A stretch of 64,000 nucleotides of DNA, from contig NZ_DS560015.1 in assembly GCF_000154825.1 (NCBI RefSeq), forward strand, positions 521,052 through 585,051. Reading direction: 5' to 3'. Below are positions 8,461-17,714 of this stretch, piece by piece (within the stretch, counting starts at the first letter, position 1; each line of letters starts with the position of its first letter). The stretch comes from Anaerofustis stercorihominis DSM 17244. GTDB taxonomy: Bacteria; Bacillota; Clostridia; Eubacteriales; Anaerofustaceae. The notes under the pieces are model-generated. The model was not told the DNA's origin. It did not search any database and worked only from the letters and a program-made list of their open reading frames with translations. A program made the position numbers and the translations under genes.

Positions 8461-9688
8461 ACATTTCGTCAAATCCGAATAATCTTGCTTGACCTTTAGG
8501 TTTTGCACATCCGATATCGCAGTACATTTCAAGAACTGCCTGATATACCGGAGTATTATCAACTCTATGCAAGATACCTCCGTCTTTTTGCATCCAGTCA
8601 AAATCATCTAATTGGAAAAGAGAGAAGTCTTTGGTTGAAATAAAGTCCATTGTCCCCTCTTTCAGATATCTTTCTTTAAAAATCGGGATACCTGCGAAAG
8701 ACATCGTCTTATAACCGCCCTTTATATCGGTATATTCGATATTTCTTTTATAAGACTGATACAGGTTTTGAAATGCTCTGGCACCGCCGTATGTGGTATG
8801 GATATAATCTATTGTAGAACCCATTTGCTCTTCACATAAATCAATTGCATACTGCATATCCATTTCCGTTAACGGATGAGCACCGTCTGCTTCTTCCGCC
8901 GCGATTTTATTTGCGTTAAACCATGAATTTGCGGACCTGTCTATTCCGTAAAGATTGGAGCTGTTAAATACAGCGTCGATACCCGTAAGTTCCATATCTT
9001 TGTTTCCAGTAAAGACGATATAATCCGCAGAAACGGTTCCCGATGCATTAGACTCAACAGTCAAATCGGAAGGTAGATTCAGGATAATCGTATTAGCTTT
9101 ATAATCTACGTCTTTTATTTCCAATGCTTCCATATCCGCAAATCCTTTATTTTCGCTGCTATCGATTATATCTATGAACTGACCGGGATAAAAATATTTG
9201 CTGTTTTCGACATTTACGGTCGCTTCCCCGCTTTTATACACCCATGTACTGTCATTCTTCTTTATACATGTAACCTTACCTGAGCCGTCGGATAAATACT
9301 GTCTTCTGATATTATCCTTTGCATCGGTAAGTAAATCCTGCATTTGAGCGGTAAGCATATTTGCAAAACTTCCTTTATCTGTCCTTGAAGCTTTGATGAG
9401 TTTAGACGAAATACTTAAAACCGCAAACAGGTTTTTTGTTTCCCAAGTAGCCTGTACATATTTTCTTGCATTTGCAGTAGGTAAAAGGCCGTCTTCGCTT
9501 CTGTTGCCTATACCGCCGTGTCTGCCGTACTGAAGGGCCATTTTGATATTTCCGCCTTCAACATCTTCGCTGTTACGGGTAATCATTGCAAAAAACGGTC
9601 CCGAGTCTTCATTCAAAGACGCTCTTACAGGGGATAAAAAATAAGATTTAAGTGCCTGATCGGCACTCTTAGTTGTTGTAACTGACAT
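8459..9688 (-). CDS. Phage major capsid protein
   Basis: A 409-residue protein read as a tailed-phage major head protein. The N-terminal part (residues 20-130) has the segments FFAMITRNSEDVEGG, GRHGGIGNRSEDG and TWETKNLFAVLSISSKLI, typical of phage capsid proteins that lack a cleaved scaffold. A central insertion rich in beta residues (about 130-230) and a C-terminal domain with HTTYGGARAFQNLY and GIPIFKERY follow. The gene upstream is a scaffold-type protein 21 nt away on the same strand, the usual scaffold-capsid order. The ORF is intact, with normal codon use and its own terminator. Downstream head-completion genes are absent; a convergent host-type gene follows. The portal-like gene sits about 51 kb away on the same strand. 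Confidence 0.85.
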   Translation of the reverse strand: MSVTTTKSADQALKSYFLSPVRASLNEDSGPFFAMITRNSEDVEGGNIKMALQYGRHGGIGNRSEDGLLPTANARKYVQATWETKNLFAVLSISSKLIKASRTDKGSFANMLTAQMQDLLTDAKDNIRRQYLSDGSGKVTCIKKNDSTWVYKSGEATVNVENSKYFYPGQFIDIIDSSENKGFADMEALEIKDVDYKANTIILNLPSDLTVESNASGTVSADYIVFTGNKDMELTGIDAVFNSSNLYGIDRSANSWFNANKIAAEEADGAHPLTEMDMQYAIDLCEEQMGSTIDYIHTTYGGARAFQNLYQSYKRNIEYTDIKGGYKTMSFAGIPIFKERYLKEGTMDFISTKDFSLFQLDDFDWMQKDGGILHRVDNTPVYQAVLEMYCDIGCAKPKGQARLFGFDEM

Positions 9689-9709
9689 ATAATCACACTC
9701 CTTTTATAT

Positions 9710-10498
9710 TTATTCAAGGGATTTTAAAAATAATTTTGCTGCGTCGGCAAAGTTTTTCGGTTCTTCCTTTTTTGTATAAGATGTATAACCGTCTTCGTCT
9801 TTAAAAACGAGAGGCATTTTCATTTCATCCAAGTCTTTAAGATAGTTTTCTATAACCACATTCTTTACCGTTTCATTCTGTGCAATCTTATCTATATTCT
9901 TTTCGATATAATCTTCTATATCCGGAAGTTCTTCCACAGAATACTTACACATGTTATACGCCGCAATCAAACCGTCATATCCGCTTTCATACAAGTACTT
10001 AACCTTTTCGCCGTCAATATTTATGACTTCGGTATCGATTTTCTTTAAAATGCTGTTTTCCAGACTTTTAAAATCCTCATATTTTTCTCTTAGTTTTATA
10101 ATATTCTCTTTAAATATATAACCCTTTTCAATTTCGGATTTTTCTTTGGTAAGCTTATTATTTTCTTCTTCAAGCTCTCTTATCCTGAATTTCAAACTCA
10201 TGACTTCGGGACTTTCCTTAGATGAATAATCACTGTCTTCATTGATTTGCTGTCCTTCTTCACTATATTCTTCCAAAGATTTTTTAACTTTTGTACTGTC
10301 TATATTTTTTTTATTATTTTTCATATTTTCATCTTTGGTATTTTCTTTTGAAGGATCAACATCATCCGGCTTTTTATCATCCTCTTTTTTATTTTTTTCA
10401 TTTTGAAAATCCTTAATGTTTTTTTGATTTATGGGATTTTTGATTTTTTTCTTATCATCTGCAAACAGCTGCATATTTTGAGTATTATATTTAATCAT
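9710..10498 (-). CDS. Phage scaffold-like protein (MQLFA-type)
   Basis: 262 residues. The N-terminus NTQNMQLFADD matches the NxQLFA start found in many Firmicute phage scaffold and minor structural proteins (DUF4355/Gp20 style). Residues 15-100 are very rich in Lys, Asp, Glu and Asn and look disordered. Residues about 95-150 are a predicted coiled coil (LKFRIRELEEENNKLTKEKS). The C-terminal third is helical, as expected for capsid-binding segments. It lies immediately upstream of the major capsid gene with a strong GAGGAGGTGG ribosome site. Scaffold proteins guide procapsid assembly and then leave. No protease is seen nearby. Function is inferred from the N-terminal motif, composition and position. 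Confidence 0.75.
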   Translation of the reverse strand: MIKYNTQNMQLFADDKKKIKNPINQKNIKDFQNEKNKKEDDKKPDDVDPSKENTKDENMKNNKKNIDSTKVKKSLEEYSEEGQQINEDSDYSSKESPEVMSLKFRIRELEEENNKLTKEKSEIEKGYIFKENIIKLREKYEDFKSLENSILKKIDTEVINIDGEKVKYLYESGYDGLIAAYNMCKYSVEELPDIEDYIEKNIDKIAQNETVKNVVIENYLKDLDEMKMPLVFKDEDGYTSYTKKEEPKNFADAAKLFLKSLE

Positions 10499-10617
10499 TT
10501 CTCCACCTCCTCTCAGTTAAATACTTCTATCTAAATATAATCAAAAATAAAAAAATAAAATCAGTATTAAATTGTTACAATTGTGAAGAAGTGATAAAAA
10601 ATTGATTAGAAATGAAT

Positions 10618-10640
10618 TAAACTTGTATTTTACAAGTTTA
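10618..10640. promoter_or_regulatory. Palindrome in the divergent scaffold/DUF4177-like intergenic region
   Basis: Perfect 10-bp arms, TAAACTTGTA (10618-10627) and TACAAGTTTA (10631-10640), are separated by TTT. The site lies between the start of the scaffold-capsid pair (minus) and a small plus-strand gene. It has the size of a dimeric repressor site. No T-run follows in either direction, which makes a terminator unlikely. Confidence 0.5.
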
Positions 10641-10724
10641 CATGAATTTATTATTGTGATATATTTATATTAAACTAATTATGTGGGATATATAATAAAT
10701 TTAATTTACTAGGGGGATAGTAGG

Positions 10725-10901
10725 ATGAAGTATATCGTTGAAAGAGATTTATTTATGAGCAAGCTGCAAAATTACCTTAATGAGATGGACGAAAAAGGAT
10801 ATGATCTTGTGGATGTTTTTGTATCCGAACAGGATATAAAAGACGGCAAAGAGAACAAATATCAAAGAGCCAGCAAAGTCACAGTGATAATGAGTAAATA
10901 A
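10725..10901 (+). CDS. Small DUF4177-like protein
   Basis: A 58-residue ORF with a GGGGGATAGTAGG-type ribosome site just upstream. The sequence MKYIVERDLF...LNEMDEKGYDLVDVFVSE has the pattern of DUF4177 proteins: a beta strand, a helix, then an (E/K)GY(D/E)LV strand. Those are small beta-alpha-beta proteins of unknown function often found near mobile or stress genes. The C-terminus KYQRASKVTVIMSK fits the last strand. A TATAAT at about 10691 could be its -10 element. It is divergent from the scaffold-capsid pair and 176 nt upstream of pflB. Coding nature is likely; the family call is by pattern only. Confidence 0.65.
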   Translation: MKYIVERDLFMSKLQNYLNEMDEKGYDLVDVFVSEQDIKDGKENKYQRASKVTVIMSK

Positions 10902-10935
10902 ATTGTACCAATATGTAGAAAAATTCAAAAAAGAT

Positions 10936-10965
10936 TTGACTATATATGCTAAAATAGAGTATTAT
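10936..10965 (+). promoter_or_regulatory. pflB promoter
   Basis: TTGACT (10936-10941), an 18-nt spacer and TATTAT (10960-10965) precede pflB by about 110 nt. The leader contains a small hairpin (AAAAATCA 10985-10992 with TGATTTTT 10996-11003) followed by T's, which could act as a weak attenuator. Confidence 0.5.
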
Positions 10966-11076
10966 TAGACCGAAGATAAATCAGAAAAATCAAAATGATT
11001 TTTTTGAATTTATTTTTGGTTTTATTTAATTATTTGAATAAAATTTATATAAAAATATTTATATGGAGGAAATATA

Positions 11077-13308
11077 ATGTTTAAACAATGGGATGGATTT
11101 AAAGAAGGTTTATGGAATGATAACATCAACGTTGACGATTTTATCCAGATAAACTATACCCCATATGACGGAGACGAAAGTTTTCTTGCAGGACCTACAA
11201 AAAGGACCACAGAATGCAACGAAAGAGTTAAAGAACTTTTAGTCGAAGAAAGAAAAAATGGCGGTACTTTAAAAGTCGATGCATCTAAGATCATGAGAAT
11301 AAATGCTTTTGATCCCGGATATATAATAGAAGGAAAAGATATAATAGTAGGTCTTCAAACAGACGAACCTTTAAAAAGAGGTATTTGTCCGTTCGGAGGA
11401 ATAAGAATGGTCAAATCGGAACTTAAAGAATACGGTGCCGAATTACCTAAAGAAATAGATGATATGTTCAATTATATCACTACACATAACGACGGAGTAT
11501 TCAAAGCTTACTCTCCGGATATCAAAAAAGCCCGTCATTTGGGTTACTTAACAGGTCTTCCCGACGCTTACGGAAGAGGAAGGATCATCGGTGACTACAG
11601 AAGATGTGCACTTTACGGTATAGACAGACTGATCGAAGAAAAGAAAAAAGACCACGACGAAGTTTCTTCAAGATCTGTAATGCTTGAAGAAAACATAAGA
11701 GTTGCGGAAGAAATTTCACACGAAATAGACGCTTTAAAAGAAATCAAAAAAATGGCAGAAAAATACGGTTATGATATATCCAAGCCTGCCAAAGATTTTA
11801 AAGAAGCCGTTCAGTGGACATACTTTGCTTACCTTGCGGGTATCAAAGAAGAAAACGGAGCTGCGATGTCAATCGGAAGGATATCAACTTTCCTTGATAT
11901 CTACGCCGAAAGAGATTTAGAAAAAGGAAACTACACCGAAGAACAAATCCAGGAAATCATGGATGACTTCATTTTAAAATTAAGAGTTGCAAGACATCTT
12001 AGAACAAACGAATACAACGAACTCTTCGGAGGAGACCCAATGTGGATAACGGAAGGTATCGCTGGGGTCGGAGAAGACGGAAGACACAGAGTAACAAAGA
12101 ACTCTTACAGGATTTTAAATACTCTATATAACCTAGGTGCCGCACCTGAACCGAACTTAACTGTTCTATGGTCTAAAAACCTTCCTGAACCGTTCAAGAA
12201 ATTCTGTGCACAGGTTTCAATTGATACTGACTCTATTCAATACGAAAACGATGATGTAATGAGACCTCACTGCGGAGATGACTACTCTATCGCATGCTGT
12301 GTATCAGCTATTCAAATGGGTCAGCAGATACAGTTCTTCGGAGCAAGATGTAACCTCGCAAAAATCCTTTTACTTTCTCTAAACGGAGGTAAGGAAGAAA
12401 GAAGCGGAGACAGCATGGGTCCTCAAATGGAACCTGTTGGAGACGGTCCTATAGACTTCGACGATGCATGGAAGAGATATATGGAATATATAGAATATTT
12501 CATGGGACTATATGTAAATACAATGAATATAATCCATTACATGCACGATAAATACGACTTTGAAAAGAGTCAAATGGCATTCCTTGACTCCGAAGTTAAA
12601 AGACTTATCGCATTCGGCGTTGCGGGATTATCCGTTGCAACAGATTCATTATCAGCAATCAAATATGCAAAAGTAACTCCTATAAGAGATGAAAACGGAT
12701 TGATAGTTGATTATAAAACAGAAGGCGACTTCCCTAAATACGGAAATGACGATGACAGAGTAGATGAAATCGCAGTTAAAATAACAGAAAAAGTTATAGA
12801 AGAGTTGAGAAAACACCCTTCATACAGAAATGCGGTCCATACTTTATCTATACTTACAATCACTTCAAACGTAATGTATGGTAAGAAGACGGGAAACACT
12901 CCTGACGGAAGAAGAGCGGGAACACCGTTCGCACCGGGAGCTAACCCAATGCACTGCAGAGATAACACGGGAGCGATAGCTTCACTTAACTCAGTATCAA
13001 AAATCAAATGGGATACATGTCAGGACGGTATTTCAAATACCTTCAGTATTACTCCAGATTCACTGGGTAAAGATAAAAAATCAAGAAATGAAACATTGGT
13101 TAAATTACTAAGCGGATATTTCAACCAGGGAGCACATCACTTAAACGTAAATGTTCTAAATAAAGAACTGTTGATGGACGCTTACGAAAACCCTGACAAA
13201 TACCCAAGCTTAACGGTCAGAGTTTCGGGATATGCGGTAAGATTCAACGCACTATCAAAAGCTCACCAAAAAGAAGTTATAGAAAGAACTTTCCACGAAA
13301 GTTTATAA
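11077..13308 (+). CDS. pflB: Formate C-acetyltransferase (pyruvate formate-lyase)
   Basis: Glycyl-radical enzyme that splits pyruvate and CoA into acetyl-CoA and formate, a central step of anaerobic fermentation. At 743 residues it is the normal length. The diagnostic adjacent catalytic cysteines are present in [10 protein letters not shown] (Cys407-Cys408), which distinguishes true PFL from other glycyl-radical enzymes. The radical glycine lies in the C-terminal RVSGYAVRF motif at about Gly718. An AGGAGG site supports the start. The activating enzyme pflA follows after a hairpin, as in most Firmicutes. The enzyme is oxygen-sensitive, in keeping with an anaerobe. Confidence 0.98.
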   Translation: MFKQWDGFKEGLWNDNINVDDFIQINYTPYDGDESFLAGPTKRTTECNERVKELLVEERKNGGTLKVDASKIMRINAFDPGYIIEGKDIIVGLQTDEPLKRGICPFGGIRMVKSELKEYGAELPKEIDDMFNYITTHNDGVFKAYSPDIKKARHLGYLTGLPDAYGRGRIIGDYRRCALYGIDRLIEEKKKDHDEVSSRSVMLEENIRVAEEISHEIDALKEIKKMAEKYGYDISKPAKDFKEAVQWTYFAYLAGIKEENGAAMSIGRISTFLDIYAERDLEKGNYTEEQIQEIMDDFILKLRVARHLRTNEYNELFGGDPMWITEGIAGVGEDGRHRVTKNSYRILNTLYNLGAAPEPNLTVLWSKNLPEPFKKFCAQVSIDTDSIQYENDDVMRPHCGDDYSIACCVSAIQMGQQIQFFGARCNLAKILLLSLNGGKEERSGDSMGPQMEPVGDGPIDFDDAWKRYMEYIEYFMGLYVNTMNIIHYMHDKYDFEKSQMAFLDSEVKRLIAFGVAGLSVATDSLSAIKYAKVTPIRDENGLIVDYKTEGDFPKYGNDDDRVDEIAVKITEKVIEELRKHPSYRNAVHTLSILTITSNVMYGKKTGNTPDGRRAGTPFAPGANPMHCRDNTGAIASLNSVSKIKWDTCQDGISNTFSITPDSLGKDKKSRNETLVKLLSGYFNQGAHHLNVNVLNKELLMDAYENPDKYPSLTVRVSGYAVRFNALSKAHQKEVIERTFHESL

Positions 13309-13319
13309 TTTAAATTGAG

Positions 13320-13351
13320 TGATACCGGTCTTATGTCCGGTATCATTTCTT
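13320..13351 (+). terminator. pflB-pflA intergenic terminator or attenuator
   Basis: TGATACCGG (13320-13328) pairs with CCGGTATCA (13337-13345), followed by TTTCTT. The modest T-tail suggests partial read-through, so that less pflA than pflB is made. Confidence 0.7.
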
Positions 13352-13381
13352 AATTGAGAAAGTTTATAAGAGGGTAAAAAA

Positions 13382-14089
13382 ATGGTCAAAGGCAGATTAC
13401 ATTCCATAGAAACATTCGGAGCAGTTGACGGTCCGGGTATAAGGACGGTTTTTTTCTTGCAGGGGTGTCCCGCAAGATGTCTTTACTGTCACAATCCCGA
13501 CAGCTGGAAAATAGGTGCGGGAAGTGAAGTGGAAGCCGAAGATTTGGTAAAGAGAGCCAAAAGAGGCATCCCCTACTACGGAGATGACGGCGGAGTGACA
13601 TTCTCGGGAGGAGAACCTTTACTTCAAGGCGAATTCCTTATTGAAGCCATAAAAGCGCTTAAAAAGGAAAATATAAACTGTGCCATAGATATAAGCGGTA
13701 CATACTACGATGAATTTTCACACGAAGCTATAAATCAGGCGGATTTGATACTTCTGGATATAAAACATACAAATCCAAGGGAATTTACCAAAATAACAAG
13801 CAGAAACCAGGAAACGCTGTTTAAAATAATAAAAGATATAAATGAACTTGATAAAAAAGTATGGATAAGGCAAGTTATAATACCTAGTATCAACGACACA
13901 GAAGAATACATCGAGAGTTTAAATGAATTTATAAAACAAATAGGAAATGTAGAAAAAGTGGAACTTCTCGGATATCACAATATGGCTATAAGTAAATACG
14001 AAAAACTTGGAATGGACTATAGGTTAAAAGACGTAAAACCTATGGATAAAGATAAACTGGAAAAACTGAATAGTTTGATAAAATATTAA
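13382..14089 (+). CDS. pflA: Pyruvate formate-lyase activating enzyme
   Basis: Radical SAM enzyme that generates the glycyl radical on PFL using a [4Fe-4S] cluster and S-adenosylmethionine. The cluster cysteines are in CPARCLYC (Cys29, Cys33, Cys36). The SAM-contacting motif VTFSGGEPLLQ is near residue 77. The C-terminal part has the WIRQVIIPSIND and VELLGYHNMAISKYEKLG segments typical of PflA. At 235 residues it is the normal length. An AGAGGG ribosome site precedes the ATG. It lies 73 nt after pflB. Confidence 0.97.
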   Translation: MVKGRLHSIETFGAVDGPGIRTVFFLQGCPARCLYCHNPDSWKIGAGSEVEAEDLVKRAKRGIPYYGDDGGVTFSGGEPLLQGEFLIEAIKALKKENINCAIDISGTYYDEFSHEAINQADLILLDIKHTNPREFTKITSRNQETLFKIIKDINELDKKVWIRQVIIPSINDTEEYIESLNEFIKQIGNVEKVELLGYHNMAISKYEKLGMDYRLKDVKPMDKDKLEKLNSLIKY

Positions 14090-14093
14090 ATAA

Positions 14094-14126
14094 AAAAAGC
14101 TTTCATATTGAAAGCTTTTTATTTTT
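14094..14126. terminator. Terminator between pflA and zapA
   Basis: AAAAAGCTTTCA (14094-14105) and TGAAAGCTTTTT (14109-14120) form a 12-bp stem with T-runs on both strands. It serves the convergent pflA and zapA genes. Confidence 0.8.
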
Positions 14127-14132
14127 TATAAG

Positions 14133-14678
14133 TTAGCTTGAATAATCAAGTATATTCTTTCTTGCTTTTACGAGTTCGATTTGATTTTCAAGGAGTTTAT
14201 TTTGAAGTTCGCTTATGGATCTTCTGTTAAGTTCAATTTCACTTCTCATAGATGTGAATTTTTCCTTATACTCTTCAAGTAAATCTTTTAGTTCTTCATT
14301 CTCGATTTCAAGTTTTTCATACTTATACTGCATGGAAAGTCTTTTAGCTTCGTTTGCTTCGGCTTCTTCCAAAGCAGACATCAACTTTTCCTTATAATCC
14401 GTAAGTATTTCATACTCTTCCTTATCTTTTCTAAGGTCTTCGACTTCATCTTTTAAGGAGAATAATTCTTCGCATAAGTTAAGTGAAGATAACACTGCAG
14501 CCGTATAAGGATTCATATAAGGATTGTTTTTCTTTACTTCCTTAATGAGTTCATCCACAAAGCCCGCAACTTTCTTTAAGCTGTCTTCATCATTATCGGT
14601 TATTATAGTGTAATTAGTACCCAGAATATTAACAACGACTCTATTCTTTGGTGTGTTTTTTTCTTCCATATCTATCAC
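14133..14678 (-). CDS. zapA: Cell division protein ZapA-like
   Basis: 181 residues. The N-terminal domain (residues 10-95) matches ZapA: VVVNILGTNYTIITDNDEDSLKKVAGFVDELIKEV, then a helix containing NPYTAAVLSSLNLCEELF. The rest (about 75-175) is a long charged coiled coil, longer than in the shortest ZapA proteins but common in Clostridia. ZapA binds FtsZ filaments and promotes Z-ring bundling in the cytoplasm. No other division genes are adjacent. Confidence is high for the domain and moderate for the exact role of the long tail. Confidence 0.85.
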   Translation of the reverse strand: MIDMEEKNTPKNRVVVNILGTNYTIITDNDEDSLKKVAGFVDELIKEVKKNNPYMNPYTAAVLSSLNLCEELFSLKDEVEDLRKDKEEYEILTDYKEKLMSALEEAEANEAKRLSMQYKYEKLEIENEELKDLLEEYKEKFTSMRSEIELNRRSISELQNKLLENQIELVKARKNILDYSS

Positions 14679-14939
14679 CCATTCACTTTACAAAAATATA
14701 TAAATTTATCAAAATACAATATATAAATATATAATACCACAAAGTTTACTATAAAAAAAAGAAAAAATTAGAAAATCATATAATTTTTTCTCTTTTTATC
14801 GTAAATACTACATTTTATAAATATTAATTTCGTATTATATGTACTATTATGCTAGTTAATGTAATATTTTTAGCATATTTAATTTAAATTTTATTTGCTA
14901 AAGCCAAGAGAAAAATAATACAAATAATCATAAAATATA

Positions 14940-15611
14940 TTATTTATTTTCCGGACTCATAACAGGAAATTTTTTATATAAATAATCATCGTTATATGTC
15001 TTATCCATCCATTCTCCGATAAATGTTTTGGCAGGAATATTTTTCTGCCTTAAAGCCATTCTTCCGAGAGCGGTATATGTCAGTATCATATTTATCACAA
15101 TAAATATTACTACAGCTATAAAAATAGGATGTCCTATTTTATAAGGGGTTTTTTGAAGCAACTTTGATACAAAAGGATAAACTATCTTTATAAGGACTGT
15201 ACCGCCTATCCCCTAGCCTATCATGTAAGGAATGGTGGTTCTTCCGCATATGTTAAGAAATCTGCCAGTATAATCCCAGAATTCAACGCCGAAGACAACA
15301 TCGGCTATCCAGCTTGTAGCAAATTCCGTAACCCCTCCAATGATAGAAGCGTATAATAAAGTCTTCCAAACATTTCTTTTATCATTATTTTTACCGAGAA
15401 AAATAACAAAAATAGCTACGCCTATTCCATATATGGGACTGAAAGGTCCATAGAGCAGACCCTGCCTGTCGGTGATTACATGATATTTTACATACCATAA
15501 AATTTCTTCATAATAAGTCCCCAGCAAACAGCCTATCAAGAAAAACACAAATATTATTTCAAAACAGTAACCTTTGGCAAATACTTTATTTTCATTATTT
15601 TTTTCATTCAT
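14940..15611 (-). pseudogene. PF06541-type membrane protein (putative ABC permease), one in-frame amber
   Basis: Read as one frame from ATG at 15611 to the stop at 14940, this gives a protein of about 223 residues of the 'putative ABC-transporter type IV' family (PF06541). Landmarks are FFLIGCLLGTYYEEILW, the LLYGPFSPIYGIGV loop, and a C-terminal part with KTPYKIG and a cytosolic tail. The frame is broken once by TAG at 15215-15213, in the sequence PYMIG-stop-GIGG. Relatives have an aromatic residue (often Trp) there, so a single TGG-to-TAG change explains it. Both sides remain well conserved, so the lesion is recent or a sequencing error. Confidence 0.8.
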
Positions 15612-15674
15612 TTTTTATGACCCTTTAATTTACAAGATATATTATTATCTAAATATTACCGATTTCAATCATGT

Positions 15675-16856
15675 TTATATTTCATCCAAGATACCGTCAA
15701 GGATTTCAATACAATTATCTATATCCCCTTTGGAAACAATAAGAGGCGGAACAAATCTGATTATGTTTACTCCCGAATTAAGTAACAACAAACCTTTGGA
15801 AAGAGCACTATTTATTATATCCGCTACCGGGAATTCAAGTTCCATTCCAAGCATCAAACCAACACCCCTTACGTCGGTTATGAAAGGATATTTCTCTTTT
15901 AAGCTCTCTAGTTTTGATTTTAAATATTCCCCTTGCTCTTTTACGTTATCAAGTATACCCTCGTTTAAAATCTTGTTTACAACGTATTTGCTTGCCGTAG
16001 AAGCAAGTGCATTTCCTCCGAAGGTAGAAGCATGGTTGCCTGGTTCGAAACCTTTAGCTTTATCTTCGCTTACCAAAATCGCACCTATAGGGAAACCTCC
16101 TCCGAGACCTTTCGCCATTGCCACAACATCGGGAACTACATCGAAATATTCATAAGCAAATAAGTATCCCGTCCTGCCTATACCGCACTGAACTTCGTCG
16201 AATATAAGAAGTATATCCAGTTCGTCACATAACTTTCTTACCTTTTGTAAAAATTCTTTAGTTGCGGGTCTGATACCGCCTTCTCCCTGTACGGGTTCGA
16301 GGATAATACCGCAGGCACCGCTCCTAGCTTCTTTTTCCAAGGCTTCATAGTCCATAAAATCAACATGAGTCACATCGGGTAAGATAGGTCCCAGACCCTT
16401 TTGATACTTAAGCTGTCCCGTTGCGGTTATGGAACCGAAAGTCCTGCCGTGAAAAGAATTCTTCATTGCGATTATCTTAGTTTCTTTATTTTTAAATTTA
16501 TAAGCATAAAGTCTTGATAACTTCAAAGCCGCTTCGGTAGCCTCTGCTCCCGAATTACAGAAAAATACCCTGTCCAGCTTGCTGTTATCGACTAAAAGCT
16601 TTGCGGCTTCCACATTTGCCTTTGTATAATAAAGGTTTGAAACATGATAAAGTTTCTTCATCTGTTCGCTTAAAGCATTGTTAAGTCCCTCGTCGTTATA
16701 ACCGAGAGCATTTACCGCAATCCCCGCTACAAAATCAAGATATTTATTTCCCTTATCATCATACAGATATACCCCTTCTCCTCTGTCAAAAACCACGGGA
16801 ATCCTCCCGTATGTATTCATTAAGACTTCACTGCCCGTTTTTACCGTATCTTCCAT
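15675..16856 (-). CDS. argD: Acetylornithine aminotransferase
   Basis: PLP enzyme that transfers an amino group from glutamate to N-acetylglutamate semialdehyde in arginine biosynthesis. 393 residues, class III aminotransferase fold. Landmarks: FCNSGAEATEAALKLSR near residue 100, SFHGRTFGS near 138, the PLP-contacting LIFDEVQCGIGRTG near 216, and the PLP lysine in AMAKGLGGGFPIGA near 245. It is the last gene of argJ-argB-argD and starts 3 nt after the argB stop. Confidence 0.95.
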   Translation of the reverse strand: MEDTVKTGSEVLMNTYGRIPVVFDRGEGVYLYDDKGNKYLDFVAGIAVNALGYNDEGLNNALSEQMKKLYHVSNLYYTKANVEAAKLLVDNSKLDRVFFCNSGAEATEAALKLSRLYAYKFKNKETKIIAMKNSFHGRTFGSITATGQLKYQKGLGPILPDVTHVDFMDYEALEKEARSGACGIILEPVQGEGGIRPATKEFLQKVRKLCDELDILLIFDEVQCGIGRTGYLFAYEYFDVVPDVVAMAKGLGGGFPIGAILVSEDKAKGFEPGNHASTFGGNALASTASKYVVNKILNEGILDNVKEQGEYLKSKLESLKEKYPFITDVRGVGLMLGMELEFPVADIINSALSKGLLLLNSGVNIIRFVPPLIVSKGDIDNCIEILDGILDEI

Positions 16857-16859
16857 TTC

Positions 16860-17714
16860 TTACTCCTTAATCATCGTTCCTATTCCATAGTTGGTAAATA
16901 ATTCTATTAATAAACTATGTTCAACTCTGCCGTCTATTATATGTACGCCTTCAACGCCGTTTTCAACGCTTTCTTTTGCACCCTTTATCTTCGGTATCAT
17001 ACCTCCGTCTATTGTGCCGTCGTCGATAAGACCTTGTACATCGCCTATATTTATTTGTCTGATTAGGTTTTTATCCTTATTGAGGACTCCCTCTATATCA
17101 GACATGAATAACAATTTCTTTGCACTCAGTGCACTCGCCACATGACAAGCAACAAAATCCGCATTGATATTATAACTGTGTCCCGTCTCGTCAACACCTA
17201 CAGGAGCTATGATAGGAATGAAATCATCATCTATGAGTTTTGCTATAAGCATAGGATTTACACTTTTTATCTTACCAACATAGCCTATATCATCTCCTCC
17301 TGGAGTATGTTTTTCGACTTCGAGGATATGACCGTCCTGTCCTGAAATACCTATGGCATTCATTCCCTGATTTGTAAACAGTGAAACCAAGTCTTTATTG
17401 ACTCCTCCGGCAAGGACCATCTGAACTATATCCATAGTATCGTTATCGGTATATCTAAGTCCGTTTATAAACTTGTGTTCTTTACCGACTCTATCCAGCA
17501 TCTTATTGATATCTTTTCCGCCCCCGTGAACGATAACAGGCATTATACCAACAAGCTTCATAAGAGCGATATCCTTTATTACGCTGGCTTCCATTTCTTT
17601 ATCTACCAGTGCCGCTCCGCCGTATTTGATTACTACTATCTCACCGTAGAACTCTTTTATGTAAGGAAGAGCTTCTATTAAAATATTGGCTTTTTCCATA
17701 TATTTATCATCCAT
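16860..17714 (-). CDS. argB: Acetylglutamate kinase
   Basis: Phosphorylates N-acetylglutamate with ATP, the second step of the acetylated arginine pathway. At 284 residues it is the normal length. Amino-acid-kinase motifs are KYGGAAL (near residue 29), IVHGGGKDIN (near 62) and the C-terminal DGGMIPK(I/L). Its start overlaps the argJ stop, so the genes are translationally coupled. Whether arginine inhibits it cannot be said firmly: the N-terminal extension typical of arginine-sensitive forms (about 10 or more residues of helix) is only partly present. Confidence 0.96.
   Translation of the reverse strand: MDDKYMEKANILIEALPYIKEFYGEIVVIKYGGAALVDKEMEASVIKDIALMKLVGIMPVIVHGGGKDINKMLDRVGKEHKFINGLRYTDNDTMDIVQMVLAGGVNKDLVSLFTNQGMNAIGISGQDGHILEVEKHTPGGDDIGYVGKIKSVNPMLIAKLIDDDFIPIIAPVGVDETGHSYNINADFVACHVASALSAKKLLFMSDIEGVLNKDKNLIRQINIGDVQGLIDDGTIDGGMIPKIKGAKESVENGVEGVHIIDGRVEHSLLIELFTNYGIGTMIKE

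Noticed and set aside
15213-15215. Pyrrolysine or other recoding of the TAG codon
   Set aside because: No pyl genes or a specific downstream element are visible, and the position suits a simple Trp-to-stop change.
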